Position numbers and translations under genes: made by a program
Assembly: GCF_014137945.1 (NCBI RefSeq)
Contig: NZ_JACGWX010000001.1
Location: 1-64,000, forward strand
DNA from: Microcella alkalica
GTDB lineage: Bacteria; Actinomycetota; Actinomycetes; Actinomycetales; Microbacteriaceae
DNA: 64,000 nucleotides
Reading direction: 5' to 3'
The notes under the pieces: model-generated
Told to the model about the DNA's origin: nothing
The model's database searches: none
What the model saw: only the letters and a program-made list of their open reading frames with translations
Part shown: in pieces, positions 51,681-60,809 of the stretch
Numbering within the stretch: position 1 is the first letter of the stretch
How the letters are laid out: each line of letters starts with the position of its first letter

Positions 51681-53035
51681 GCGAGACGACCCTCATCAAC
51701 CCGGCCGACGAGACCGTCATCGCGGCGGTGCAGCACACGACGCTCGAGGAGGTCGACGAGGCCGTCGCGCGCGCAGTGGTCGCGCAGCGCGCCTGGTCCG
51801 CTCTCGCACCCGTCGACCGCGCGAGGGCCCTGCGCCGCTTCGCCGCCGTCGTCGACGCGCACATCGAGGAGCTCGCTCTGCTCGAGGTGCGCAACTCTGG
51901 CCACCCGATCGGCGCGGCCCGCTGGGAGGCGGGCAACGTGCGCGACGTGCTCGACTACTACAGCGGCGCACCCGAGCGGCTCATCGGCCAGCAGATCCCC
52001 GTCGCGGGCGGTCTCGACGTCACCTTCCACGAGCCGCTCGGCGTCGTCGGGGTGATCGTGCCGTGGAACTTCCCCATGCCGATCGCGGCATGGGGCTTCG
52101 CGCCGGCGCTCGCCGCGGGCAACGCCGTGCTCCTGAAGCCCGCCGACTGGACGCCGCTCACCGCCATCCGCCTCGGCGAGCTCGCGCTCGAGTCGGGCCT
52201 GCCGGAGCACCTCTTCCAGGTGCTCCCGGGCCGCGGCTCGGTCGTCGGCGACCGGTTCGTCACGCACGAGCAGGTGCGCAAGGTCGTCTTCACCGGCTCG
52301 ACCGAGGTCGGCAAACGCGTGATGGCCGGATGCGCGGCGCAGGTGAAGCCCGTGACGCTCGAGCTCGGCGGCAAGAGCGCGAACATCGTGTTCGCCGACG
52401 CCGACCTCGAGGCCGCGGCATCCGGCGCCCCCGGATCGGTCTTCGACAACGCCGGCCAGGACTGCTGCGCCCGCTCGCGACTGCTCGTCGAGCGCAGCGT
52501 GCTCGACCGCTTCCTCGAGCTCCTCGAGCCCGCGGTGCGAGGCTTCCGCGTGGGCGACCCGAACGACGAGTCGACCGAGATGGGTCCGCTCGTGTCGAAG
52601 GGGCACTTCGAGAACGTCGCGGCCTTCCTCGACGACGACGTGACGGTCGCCTTCCGCGGCAGGGCACCCGACGGCCCCGGCTACTGGATGGCGCCCACCG
52701 TCCTCCTCCCCAGCCGCACCGACCGCGTCGCGACGGAGGAGATCTTCGGCCCCGTCGTCTCGGTGCTGCCGTTCGACGACGAAGCCGATGCGATCGCTCT
52801 GGCGAACGACTCGATCTTCGGGCTCTCCGGCTCGATCTGGACGCGCGACCTCGGCAGGGGCATCCGCGTCGCCCGCGGGGTCGAGAGCGGCGCGCTCAGC
52901 GTCAACTCGCACTCGTCCGTGCGGTACGCCACGCCCTTCGGCGGCTTCAAGCAGTCGGGTCTCGGGCGCGAGCTCGGCCCGGACGCCCCGCTCGCCTTCA
53001 CCGAGACCAAGAACGTCTTCTTCTCCCACAGCTGA
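51677..53035 (+). CDS. NAD-dependent aldehyde dehydrogenase
   Basis: A 452-residue ALDH. VPWNFPMPIAAW holds the catalytic Asn, ELGGKSANIV the general-base Glu (near 242), and NAGQDCCARSRL the nucleophilic Cys (near 263-264). EEIFGPVVSV is the cofactor site. It is short at the N-terminus compared with ~480-residue relatives, though the core is complete. In context it should oxidise a gamma-glutamylated aldehyde to the acid. It is coupled by GTGA to the hydrolase gene and is 14 bases upstream of the SDR gene. Confidence 0.9.
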   Translation: MSETTLINPADETVIAAVQHTTLEEVDEAVARAVVAQRAWSALAPVDRARALRRFAAVVDAHIEELALLEVRNSGHPIGAARWEAGNVRDVLDYYSGAPERLIGQQIPVAGGLDVTFHEPLGVVGVIVPWNFPMPIAAWGFAPALAAGNAVLLKPADWTPLTAIRLGELALESGLPEHLFQVLPGRGSVVGDRFVTHEQVRKVVFTGSTEVGKRVMAGCAAQVKPVTLELGGKSANIVFADADLEAAASGAPGSVFDNAGQDCCARSRLLVERSVLDRFLELLEPAVRGFRVGDPNDESTEMGPLVSKGHFENVAAFLDDDVTVAFRGRAPDGPGYWMAPTVLLPSRTDRVATEEIFGPVVSVLPFDDEADAIALANDSIFGLSGSIWTRDLGRGIRVARGVESGALSVNSHSSVRYATPFGGFKQSGLGRELGPDAPLAFTETKNVFFSHS

Positions 53036-53049
53036 CAGGAGCCGGCACC

Positions 53050-53838
53050 ATGAACATCACCCCCATCGACCTCACCCAGCGGCTCGGCGGCAAGGTCGCC
53101 GTCATCACCGGCGGTGCGAGCGGCATCGGCTTCGCGACCGCGCGCCGCTTCGCCGCGGAGGGCGCGCGCGTCGTGATCGGCGACATGAACCCGGAGGCGG
53201 GGGAAGCGGCCGCGTCCGAGGTCGACGGGCTCTTCGTGCAGGTCGACGTGACCGACGAGGCCCAGGTCAACGCCCTGTTCGACACCGCGCAGAGGACGTA
53301 CGGCTCGCTCGACATCGCCTTCAACAACGCCGGGATCTCGCCGCCCGACGACGACTCGATCGAGACCACGGAGCTTCCGGCGTGGGATCGCGTGCAGGAG
53401 GTCAATCTCAAGAGCGTCTACCTGTGCTCGCGCGCAGCGCTGCGACACATGGTCGCCCAGCAGTCCGGCTCGATCATCAACACCGCGTCCTTCGTCGCCG
53501 TCATGGGCAGCGCAACGAGCCAGATCTCGTACACGGCGTCCAAGGGCGGCGTGCTCGCGATGACGCGCGAGCTCGGGGTGCAGTTCGCCCGTCAGGGCAT
53601 CCGCGTCAACGCTCTGTGCCCTGGCCCCGTCAACACGCCGCTGCTGCAGGAGTTGTTCGCCAAAGACCCCGAGCGCGCCCAGCGCCGCCTCGTGCACATC
53701 CCGAAGGGCCGCTTCGCCGAGGCGGAGGAGCTCGCCGCCGCCGTCGCGTTCCTCGCGAGCGACGACGCGTCGTTCATCACGGGCTCCACCTTCCTCGTCG
53801 ACGGCGGCATCAGCGCCGCCTACGTGACGCCCCTCTGA
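53050..53838 (+). CDS. Short-chain dehydrogenase/reductase (SDR)
   Basis: A 262-residue classical SDR. The cofactor motif TGGASGIG is near residues 21-28 and NNAG near 93-96. The catalytic residues are the Ser in INTASFVA and Tyr and Lys in SYTASKGG (YxxxK). The acidic Asp after beta-2 (IGDMNP) suggests NAD preference. It would fit oxidation of the alcohol of a gamma-glutamylethanolamide-type intermediate to the aldehyde used by the upstream dehydrogenase; this is inference. ATG 53050 has AGGAG at 53037-53041. Confidence 0.9.
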   Translation: MNITPIDLTQRLGGKVAVITGGASGIGFATARRFAAEGARVVIGDMNPEAGEAAASEVDGLFVQVDVTDEAQVNALFDTAQRTYGSLDIAFNNAGISPPDDDSIETTELPAWDRVQEVNLKSVYLCSRAALRHMVAQQSGSIINTASFVAVMGSATSQISYTASKGGVLAMTRELGVQFARQGIRVNALCPGPVNTPLLQELFAKDPERAQRRLVHIPKGRFAEAEELAAAVAFLASDDASFITGSTFLVDGGISAAYVTPL

Positions 53839-53849
53839 ACGAGCACGCC

Positions 53850-54581
53850 GTGACCGAGCCCGCACCGACGCCCGAGGGGCTCGCTCTCGAGGCCTTCAGC
53901 CGACCGGTGCGGGGCGGCAACGCCTTCGAGGAGACCCTCGCGCGGCTCCTGCAGCTCATCCGGCTCGGCGTCGTGCCGCCCGGCGAGGCCCTGGCCCCCG
54001 AGCGCGAGCTCGCGGCGCGGCTCGAGGTGAGTCGCGACACCGTGCGCGAGGCGATCAGGGCGCTCGCCGAGGCCGGCTACGTCGAGTCGCGGCGGGGCCG
54101 CTACGGAGGGACGTTCGTGCGCGAGCCGCTTCCGCACCCCGAGGAGGGCCCGGGCGAACGCGTGTCGGCCGACGAGGTGCGGGATGCTTTGCTCGTTCGC
54201 GCGGTGCTCGAGGTCGGCGCAGCGAGGGCGGCGGCATCCACGCCCCTGACGGCGGCGCAGCGCGACGATCTGGCGACCCGCATGCGCGAGGTCGCAGCCG
54301 CGGACGGCGCCGAGTACCGTCGCCTCGACTCGCGACTGCACCTCACCCTCGCCGAGCTCGCCGGCAGCCCCACGCTCGTCTCGCTCATGGCCGACAACAG
54401 GATGCGCGTCAACGTGCTGCTCGACCGGATCCCGCTGCTCCCGCCGAACATCGCGCACTCGAACGAGCAGCACGAGCGCATCGTGTGGGCCGTGCTGTCG
54501 GGCGATGCGGACGGCGCCGCGGCCGCGATGGCCGAGCACCTCGAGGGCACGGCGTCGCTCCTGCGGGGGTTCCTCGCGTAG
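53850..54581 (+). CDS. GntR-family regulator, FadR/FCD subfamily
   Basis: A 243-residue regulator. The N-terminal winged helix (residues ~22-90) includes LAPERELAARLEVSRDTVREAIRAL (quoted to LAPERELAARLEVSRDTVRE) and ESRRGRYGGTFV. The all-helical FCD ligand domain (~105-235) has the metal-binding Asp/His pattern RLDSRLHLTLAEL...NEQHERI. FCD proteins sense organic acids or amino-acid derivatives. It is 11 bases behind the SDR gene, so it probably regulates the operon and the divergent permease. The GTG start is the first sensible one; a slightly longer N-terminus is possible. Confidence 0.87.
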   Translation: MTEPAPTPEGLALEAFSRPVRGGNAFEETLARLLQLIRLGVVPPGEALAPERELAARLEVSRDTVREAIRALAEAGYVESRRGRYGGTFVREPLPHPEEGPGERVSADEVRDALLVRAVLEVGAARAAASTPLTAAQRDDLATRMREVAAADGAEYRRLDSRLHLTLAELAGSPTLVSLMADNRMRVNVLLDRIPLLPPNIAHSNEQHERIVWAVLSGDADGAAAAMAEHLEGTASLLRGFLA

Positions 54582-54625
54582 GGGCCTCCCGCCCGACGTG
54601 CCCGCCGACCCGATCGGCCCGCGGC

Positions 54626-55417
54626 TCAGGCGAGGTGCTCGCGCGCGAACGCGACCGTCTCGCGCAGCTCGGCGAGCCGAGCGCGGTCGTCGCGGCCGCA
54701 GTGCCGCGTGTTGAGCTCGGCGACGACGTCGCCCGCGAACCCGCTCGCGACCAGGTGCCGCAGGAGCGCCGCGACCGGCTGCCCACCCCGCCCCGGAACG
54801 AGATGCGCGTCGACGAGGCGGCCTCCCGCGTCTGGCGCCGCAGCGTCGCACAGATGGACGTGGTGCAGGCGATCGCCCCACGCGCGCGCCAGCTCGAGGG
54901 CCGAGACGCGCGCCATGCTCGCGTGCGAGACGTCGAGCACGAGGCGGTCGACGGCGAGCTCGCCCGGGTTCCAGTGCGGGGCGAAGGCGTCGCGCGCGCG
55001 GCCGCCCGCCGCGACGGGGAACATGTTCTCGACCGCGATCGTCACCCCCGAGGCGGTGGCGATCTCGGCGACGGCGGCTTCGAACACCGCGGCCCAGCGG
55101 CCCTGCCAGCGCCAGGGCGGGTGGGCGACGACCGTGGTCGCTCCCAGCTCTTCGGCGAGGGCGGCGGCCCGCTCGAGCTTCGTGCGCGGGTTGCGCCCGA
55201 AGACCAGAGTGCTGAAGAGCAGGACGGGGGCGTGGATGCTCAGCACGGGCATCCCGTACCGCGTCGACAGCGCACCGATCGTGCGAGCGCTCTGCGTCGC
55301 GCGGTCGCTCGTGATCATGACCTCGACGCCGTCGAACCCGGCATCGCGAGCCAGCAGGAAGGCGGGCTCGAGGCGGCGGGGGAGCACGCTCGTGGTGCCC
55401 ATGCCGACCCGGATCAT
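54626..55417 (-). CDS. Sugar phosphate isomerase/epimerase-like TIM-barrel protein
   Basis: A 263-residue xylose-isomerase-like/AP-endonuclease-2-like barrel with metal ligands visible in the usual strands: EVMITSD, VAVENMFP (Glu), LDVSHASM (Asp, His), HHVHLCDA (His) and VVAELNTR (Glu). The family includes sugar isomerases, inosose dehydratases and endonuclease IV, and the substrate cannot be read here. It converges on the FCD regulator gene. The start ATG 55417 has TAGGGT (55429-55424) ending 6 bases upstream, the leaderless arrangement. Confidence 0.8.
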   Translation of the reverse strand: MIRVGMGTTSVLPRRLEPAFLLARDAGFDGVEVMITSDRATQSARTIGALSTRYGMPVLSIHAPVLLFSTLVFGRNPRTKLERAAALAEELGATTVVAHPPWRWQGRWAAVFEAAVAEIATASGVTIAVENMFPVAAGGRARDAFAPHWNPGELAVDRLVLDVSHASMARVSALELARAWGDRLHHVHLCDAAAPDAGGRLVDAHLVPGRGGQPVAALLRHLVASGFAGDVVAELNTRHCGRDDRARLAELRETVAFAREHLA

Positions 55418-55493
55418 GCGCTCACCCTACGCAGACGGCCCCGCGCATCCGCCCTGCGTCCGTGTCTGAGAGAAAGGTGATATTCGGCTGATA

Positions 55494-55543
55494 CCGTATC
55501 GAGCCGGCCGGGCGCGAAAGCGCGAGAGCCGTGATCGATACGG
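55494..55543 (+). promoter_or_regulatory. Nested hairpin before otsA
   Basis: CCGTATCGA (55494-55502) pairs with TCGATACGG (55535-55543). Inside it GCGC-GAAA-GCGC (55512-55523) forms a GNRA-capped hairpin. The left arm overlaps a possible -10 TACCGT (55492-55497). It could be an operator or a leader RNA structure for otsA. Confidence 0.45.
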
Positions 55544-55568
55544 AACGAGCGTGCGGAAAGCGAGAGAC

Positions 55569-56990
55569 ATGAGCCAGCGCGAGGGCAGATTCGACTTCGT
55601 CGTCGTCTCCAACCGACTCCCCGTCGACAGAGTCGTCGAGGCCGACGGATCGACGACCTGGCAGCGGTCTCCCGGCGGACTCGTCACCGCTCTCGAGCCC
55701 GTCATGCGCGCCGCGGACGGCGCGTGGGTCGGCTGGCCGGGGAAGCCCGACGTCGAGGTCGAGCCCTTCGAGGCCGACGACATGCACCTCGTGCCGGTCT
55801 CGCTCACCTCGGGCGAGGTCGAGCGCTACTACGAGGGCTTCAGCAACGACACGCTCTGGCCGCTCTACCACGACGTCATCTCGCCGCCGGCGTTCCATCG
55901 CGAATGGTGGGAGACCTACAAGGAGGTCAACGAGCGCTTCGCCCGCGCGAGCGCCGAAGTCGCCGCCCCGAACGCGACGGTGTGGGTCCAGGACTACCAG
56001 CTGCAGCTTGTCCCGGCCCTCCTGCGATCGCTGCGCCCCGACCTGACGATCGGCTTCTTCAACCACATCCCCTTCCCGCCCTACGGCATCTACTCGCAAC
56101 TGCCGTGGCGGCGCGCGATCGCCGAGGGACTCCTGGGCGCGGACGTCATCGGCTTCCAGCGCTCCTCCGACGCGGCGAACTTCTTCAGCGCGGTGCGGCG
56201 ACTGTTCGGCTACGGTACGCGAAGTCCTGAGATTCGCGTGCCCGACGGAGCGGGTGGGCACCGGTCGGTCATCGCGAAGGCCTTCCCGATCTCGATCGAC
56301 GTCGAGAGCTTCGAGGAGGTCGCCCGCCGACCCGAGGTCATCGAGCGCGCGCGCCGGATCCGGCAGGATCTCGGCGACCCAGCGACCATCATGCTCGGCG
56401 TCGACCGGCTCGACTACACGAAGGGCATCGGGCATCGCCTGAAGGCGTTCGGCGAGCTCCTGCGCGACAAGTCGGTGAGCACGGGGGACGTCACTCTCGT
56501 CCAGGTCGCGAGTCCCAGCCGTGAGCGCGTCGAGGCGTACATGCAGCTGCGCGACGAGATCGAGCTCACGGTCGGCCGGATCAACGGCGACTTCTCCACC
56601 ATCAGCCACCCCGCCATCGCCTACCTGCACCACGGGTATCCGCGCGAGGAGATGGTCGCGCTCTACCTCGCAGCCGACGTCATGCTCGTGACGGCGCTTC
56701 GTGATGGCATGAACCTCGTCGCGAAGGAGTACGTCGCCTGCCGGCACGATGAGGACGGCGTGCTGATCCTGAGCGAGTTCGCGGGTGCCGCCGATGAGCT
56801 GCGCAACGCGCTCCTGGTGAACCCGCACGACATCGAGGGCATCAAGGAGGCCATGCTCCAGGCGATCGAGATGCCCAAACGCGAGCGCTCGACGCGCATG
56901 CGGGCCCTCCGCCGCCGCGTCCGCGAGAACGATGTCGCCCGCTGGTCGCAGACTTTCCTCGACACGCTCCGCCACGTCGGGCACCGCTGA
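55569..56990 (+). CDS. otsA: Alpha,alpha-trehalose-phosphate synthase
   Basis: A 473-residue GT20 glycosyltransferase that joins UDP-glucose (or GDP-glucose) and glucose-6-P to trehalose-6-P in the cytoplasm. Motifs are SNRLPVDR and SPGGLVTALEP at the N-terminus, WVGWPG, VQDYQLQLVPALLR with the acceptor site, NHIPFPP, LGVDRLDYTKGI and RDGMNLVAKE. ATG 55569 is chosen with GGAAAG upstream; a GTG at 55551 is in frame but poorly placed. It is followed 3 bases later by otsB, and the pair makes the compatible solute trehalose. Confidence 0.96.
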   Translation: MSQREGRFDFVVVSNRLPVDRVVEADGSTTWQRSPGGLVTALEPVMRAADGAWVGWPGKPDVEVEPFEADDMHLVPVSLTSGEVERYYEGFSNDTLWPLYHDVISPPAFHREWWETYKEVNERFARASAEVAAPNATVWVQDYQLQLVPALLRSLRPDLTIGFFNHIPFPPYGIYSQLPWRRAIAEGLLGADVIGFQRSSDAANFFSAVRRLFGYGTRSPEIRVPDGAGGHRSVIAKAFPISIDVESFEEVARRPEVIERARRIRQDLGDPATIMLGVDRLDYTKGIGHRLKAFGELLRDKSVSTGDVTLVQVASPSRERVEAYMQLRDEIELTVGRINGDFSTISHPAIAYLHHGYPREEMVALYLAADVMLVTALRDGMNLVAKEYVACRHDEDGVLILSEFAGAADELRNALLVNPHDIEGIKEAMLQAIEMPKRERSTRMRALRRRVRENDVARWSQTFLDTLRHVGHR

Positions 56991-56993
56991 GAG

Positions 56994-57824
56994 ATGAGCG
57001 CGATGACCCCCGCCCCCGACTCGTCGCCGAGCCCCGGGCTCGACCCCGTTCTCATCGCCGAGCTCGACCGCATCGCCGCCGTTCCGACCCTCCTCGTCGC
57101 CCTCGACTTCGACGGCACTCTCGCGCCGCTCGTCGACGACCCCGATGACGCGCGCGCGCATCCCGCGGCCCGAGCCGCACTGGACGCCCTCGCCGCTCTG
57201 CCCGGCACGATCGTCGCGCTCGTCTCCGGCCGCTCGCTCGAGAGCCTCGCGCGAGTCGGCGAGGCGGCAGCCGCTCAGCCGCTCGTCGGCTCGCACGGCC
57301 TCGAGGTGCGCTTCGGGTCGGGGGATGCCCGCCCCGCCGTCGACGCCGCCGACGCCGATCGCGCGTCCGCTCTGCGATCGCGGCTCGAGCCCGTTGTGGT
57401 CGCCGTGCCGGGGGCGTGGATCGAGCCGAAGCCCGCAGGCCTCGCCGTGCATTCGCGACGCGTCGACGACCCCGAGTCGGTGCGCGCGCTCGTCGAGGCG
57501 CTGCACGCCGAGGCGGCCGCCGTCGACGCCGATCTGACCGTGCGCGACGGCCGCGATGTCGTCGAGTTCGCCGTCCGCGACGCGACGAAGGGAGACGGGC
57601 TGCGCGCGCTCGTCGAGCGCTTCGCGCCGGACGCAGTGCTCTTCGCCGGCGACGATGTGACGGATGAGGACGCGCTCGCCGCGCTCGGACCGGGCGACCT
57701 CGGCATCAAGGTGGGGGAGGCCGAATCCGTTGCCCGCCTGCGGGTGGCCGACGTCGCCGCGATGGCGACCGCTCTCGAGCGTCTCCTCCGCTCCCGCGAA
57801 CGACTCACAGGCGCCGTTCGGTAA
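56994..57824 (+). CDS. otsB: Trehalose-phosphatase
   Basis: A 276-residue HAD-superfamily phosphatase that dephosphorylates trehalose-6-P. It has the motif I nucleophile in ALDFDGTLAPLVDDP (near residues 36-50), motif II with VSGRS, and motif IV GDDVTDEDA near 222-230. Length is normal. It starts 3 bases after the otsA stop, with a second in-frame ATG at 57003. Its stop overlaps a TAAACT that may serve as -10 for mrpA downstream. Confidence 0.95.
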   Translation: MSAMTPAPDSSPSPGLDPVLIAELDRIAAVPTLLVALDFDGTLAPLVDDPDDARAHPAARAALDALAALPGTIVALVSGRSLESLARVGEAAAAQPLVGSHGLEVRFGSGDARPAVDAADADRASALRSRLEPVVVAVPGAWIEPKPAGLAVHSRRVDDPESVRALVEALHAEAAAVDADLTVRDGRDVVEFAVRDATKGDGLRALVERFAPDAVLFAGDDVTDEDALAALGPGDLGIKVGEAESVARLRVADVAAMATALERLLRSRERLTGAVR

Positions 57825-57827
57825 ACT
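57822..57827 (+). promoter_or_regulatory. Possible mrp operon -10
   Basis: TAAACT overlaps the otsB stop codon, 72 bases before mrpA. No convincing -35 is visible, so read-through from otsAB is also possible. Confidence 0.3.
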
Positions 57828-57899
57828 GGAGGCCGAGAGCGCCGGAACCGACGCCAGCCCTCTCCCGCCCGTGCCGCATCGACACTCGAGGGAGGACCC

Positions 57900-60809
57900 G
57901 TGTTCGTCCTCCTCGTGCTGTTCGGCATCGTCGCCCTCCTGCTGCCTGCGCTCACCCGGGGGCTCAAGAACCGCGTGTTCCTCCTCGCGGCGCTCGTGCC
58001 CTTCGCGGCCTTCGTCCACGCGCTCGCGTCCGGCCCCGGCATCCTCGCCGGTGAGAACCTCGCCGAGCGCGCCCCCTGGGTTCCTCAGCTCCAGCTCACG
58101 CTCGACCTGTTCATGGATCCGCTAGCGTGGGTCATCACGCTCATCGTCACGGGCGTCGGTGCTCTCGTCCTGCTCTACTGCGCCTCCTACTTCACGCCAG
58201 AGAGCGAGGGGATCGGTCGCTTCGCGGCGACGCTCACGGCGTTCGCCGGAGCGATGTACGGCCTCGTCCTCGCGGAGGACGTCTTCCTGCTCTTCGTCTT
58301 CTGGGAGCTCACGAGCGTCTTCTCCTACCTCCTGATCGGCCACTACCAGGGCAGGAAGGCCAGCCGAGGCGCGGCGCTGCAGGCGCTCATCACGACGACG
58401 CTCGGTGGGCTCGTCATGCTCGTCGGGCTCGTCCTCCTCGCCCACCAGTCCGGGAGCGCGAGCATCCCCGTCATCCTCGCCACGGCCCCGGACGGCCCGC
58501 TCACGACGACCGCGATCGTGCTCGTCCTCGTCGGGGCCCTCTCGAAGTCCGCCATCCTCCCCTTCCACTTCTGGCTGCCGGGCGCGATGGCGGCGCCGAC
58601 CCCCGTGAGCGCGTACCTCCACGCCGCCGCGATGGTCAAGGCCGGCGTCTATCTCATCGCCCGCCTCGCCCCCGGCTTCGCCGACGTGGCGTCGTGGCGC
58701 GAGATCCTCGTCGCGCTCGGGCTCGCCACGATGATCCTCGGCGGATGGGTCGCGCTGCGCCAGACCGACCTCAAGCTGCTCCTCGCGTACGGCACGGTCA
58801 GCCAGCTCGGCTTCCTCGTCGTGATCACCGGCTGGGGGACGCGCGACGCGGCCCTCGCGGCCGGGGCGCTTCTCGTCGCTCACGCGCTCTTCAAGTCCAC
58901 GCTCTTCCTCGTCGTCGGCATCATCGACCACGGCGCGGGCACGCGCGATCTCAGATCGCTCTCCGGCCTCGGACGGCGCGCGCCCGTGCTCGCGGGCATC
59001 GCGGCGCTCGCGCTCGCGTCGATGGCGGGCCTGCCCCCGCTCTTCGGATTCGTCGCCAAGGAGGCGGTGCTGCACGCGCTGGTCGTCGACGCGCGCGACG
59101 GCATGGCTCTCGCCGCGATCGCGGTCGTGGGCGTCGTCGTCGGCTCCGCGCTCACGGCCGCGTACAGCATCCGCTTCTTCTGGGGCGCGTTCGCGACGAA
59201 GCGCGACGTCGAGGATGTCGCGGCGCTCGATCACGTCGGCCCCGGCTTCCTCTTCGCGCCCGCCGTGCTCGCGATCGCGGGGCTCGCGCTCGGGCCCCTC
59301 GCCGCGCTAGCCGACGCCGGCATCGCTCCCGCCGCGGCCGAGCTGCCGGCGGTCGAGAGCGCCTCAGCCGAGGCTTACCACCTCGCCCTCTGGCACGGGC
59401 TCACGCTCGAGCTCGGCCTGTCGCTCGTTGCCGTTCTCGCGGGCCTCGCGATCTTCCTCGCGCGCGAGTCCATCGCTCGTCTCCACGCGCGCGTGCACAG
59501 CCCGGTGAGCGCCTCCGAGCTGTACTGGGACGCCATCGGCGGCGTCGACCGTCTCGCCGTCCGCGTCACGACGCTCACGCAGCGCGGCTCGCTGCCGTTC
59601 TACCTCGGCGTCATCCTCGTCGTCTTCGTGGCGGGCACCGGAGCGACTCTCCTCATCGGCTCGAGCGGACTCGGTGAGGTGCGGCTGTGGGACACTCCGG
59701 CTCAGGTCGCGATCGGGGTCGTCATGATCGCCTCCGCGGTCGCGGCGACGCGCGCTCAGAAGCGCTTCACCGCCGTCCTGGTGGTCGGTGTCACCGGGTT
59801 CGGGATGTCGGCCCTCTTCGCGATCATGGGCGCGCCCGACCTCGCGATCACCCAGATCCTCGTCGAGCTCGTGACGCTCATCGCCTTCGTGCTCGTGCTG
59901 CGTCGCCTGCCCGCTCAGCTCGGCGACCGGCACGGCAGCACGCGCAGAGTCCTGCGCGCGATCATCGCCATCGCCGCCGGCGCGACGATGGGCGTCATCG
60001 CCCTGGTCGCGGCTGGCGCGAGGACCGAGCAGCCCATCTCCCGGCAGTGGCCGGAGCTCGCCTACGTCATCGGCCACGGCAGGAACACCGTCAACGTCGC
60101 CCTCGTCGACCTCCGCGCGTGGGACACCCTCGGCGAGCTCGCCGTGGTCATCGCCGCGGCGACGGGCGTCGCGAGCCTCCTGTTCATCCGCGGTCGCGAC
60201 GACGCTCTCCCGCGACCGGCGCGCGGTGCAGTGCGGCGCCGCGTCGAGCAGCGACTGGACCGCGTGCGCGAGCAGGGCCGCCCAGGGGAGGTGCGTAACG
60301 CCTGGATCCTGGCCGGGCCCTCGCTCGATCCTCGCAACCGCTCGATCCTGCTCGAGGTCGTCGTGCGGCTCACCTTCCACGCGACGATCGTTGTCTCCCT
60401 CTACCTGCTGTTCGCGGGCCACAATCTGCCGGGCGGCGGCTTCGCGGGCGGTCTCGTCGCAGGCCTCGCGCTCGTCGGCCGCTACCTCGCCGGCGGTCGC
60501 TACGAACTCGGGGCCGCTGCCCCGGTGGGCGCTGGCACCGTCCTCGGCACCGGCATGCTCCTCGCGGCCGGCACGGCGGCCGTTCCGCTGCTTCTGGGGG
60601 CGGATGCCCTGACCTCCGCCTTCGTCGAGGCCGAGCTGCCCGTCCTCGGGCACGTGGAGTTCGTCACGTCGACGATCTTCGACGTCGGCGTCTACCTCAT
60701 CGTCGTGGGTCTCGTCCTCGACGTGCTCCGCAGCTTGGGCGCGGAGGTCGATCGCCAGGGCGACCCGGTCGAGCGCGCCGCGGCCCCCGCGGAGGGAGCC
60801 CGCTCATGA
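57900..60809 (+). CDS. mrpA: Na+/H+ antiporter subunit MrpA (A and B domains fused)
   Basis: A 969-residue multi-spanning subunit related to NuoL/NuoN of complex I. The N-terminal ~500 residues hold the proton channel, with the key Glu in VFWELTSVFSYLLI (near 140) and conserved Lys and His residues in LSKSAILPFHFWLPGAMAAP (quoted LSKSAILPFHFWLP). The C-terminal ~190 residues (VVSLYLLFAGHNLPGGGFAG, then VTSTIFDVGVYLIVVGLVLD) correspond to MrpB. The fusion explains the absence of a separate mrpB gene. GGAGG precedes the GTG. The complex exports Na+ or K+ in exchange for protons. Confidence 0.95.
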   Translation: MFVLLVLFGIVALLLPALTRGLKNRVFLLAALVPFAAFVHALASGPGILAGENLAERAPWVPQLQLTLDLFMDPLAWVITLIVTGVGALVLLYCASYFTPESEGIGRFAATLTAFAGAMYGLVLAEDVFLLFVFWELTSVFSYLLIGHYQGRKASRGAALQALITTTLGGLVMLVGLVLLAHQSGSASIPVILATAPDGPLTTTAIVLVLVGALSKSAILPFHFWLPGAMAAPTPVSAYLHAAAMVKAGVYLIARLAPGFADVASWREILVALGLATMILGGWVALRQTDLKLLLAYGTVSQLGFLVVITGWGTRDAALAAGALLVAHALFKSTLFLVVGIIDHGAGTRDLRSLSGLGRRAPVLAGIAALALASMAGLPPLFGFVAKEAVLHALVVDARDGMALAAIAVVGVVVGSALTAAYSIRFFWGAFATKRDVEDVAALDHVGPGFLFAPAVLAIAGLALGPLAALADAGIAPAAAELPAVESASAEAYHLALWHGLTLELGLSLVAVLAGLAIFLARESIARLHARVHSPVSASELYWDAIGGVDRLAVRVTTLTQRGSLPFYLGVILVVFVAGTGATLLIGSSGLGEVRLWDTPAQVAIGVVMIASAVAATRAQKRFTAVLVVGVTGFGMSALFAIMGAPDLAITQILVELVTLIAFVLVLRRLPAQLGDRHGSTRRVLRAIIAIAAGATMGVIALVAAGARTEQPISRQWPELAYVIGHGRNTVNVALVDLRAWDTLGELAVVIAAATGVASLLFIRGRDDALPRPARGAVRRRVEQRLDRVREQGRPGEVRNAWILAGPSLDPRNRSILLEVVVRLTFHATIVVSLYLLFAGHNLPGGGFAGGLVAGLALVGRYLAGGRYELGAAAPVGAGTVLGTGMLLAAGTAAVPLLLGADALTSAFVEAELPVLGHVEFVTSTIFDVGVYLIVVGLVLDVLRSLGAEVDRQGDPVERAAAPAEGARS

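Noticed and set aside
47781-54581. Ethanolamine-utilisation microcompartment (eut) locus
   Set aside because: No EutBC ammonia-lyase, shell proteins, EutD or EutE-type genes; the genes fit the glutamylation route instead.
54626-55417. TIM-barrel isomerase as part of the amine pathway
   Set aside because: It is convergent with that operon, has its own promoter, and no step of the proposed route needs an isomerase.
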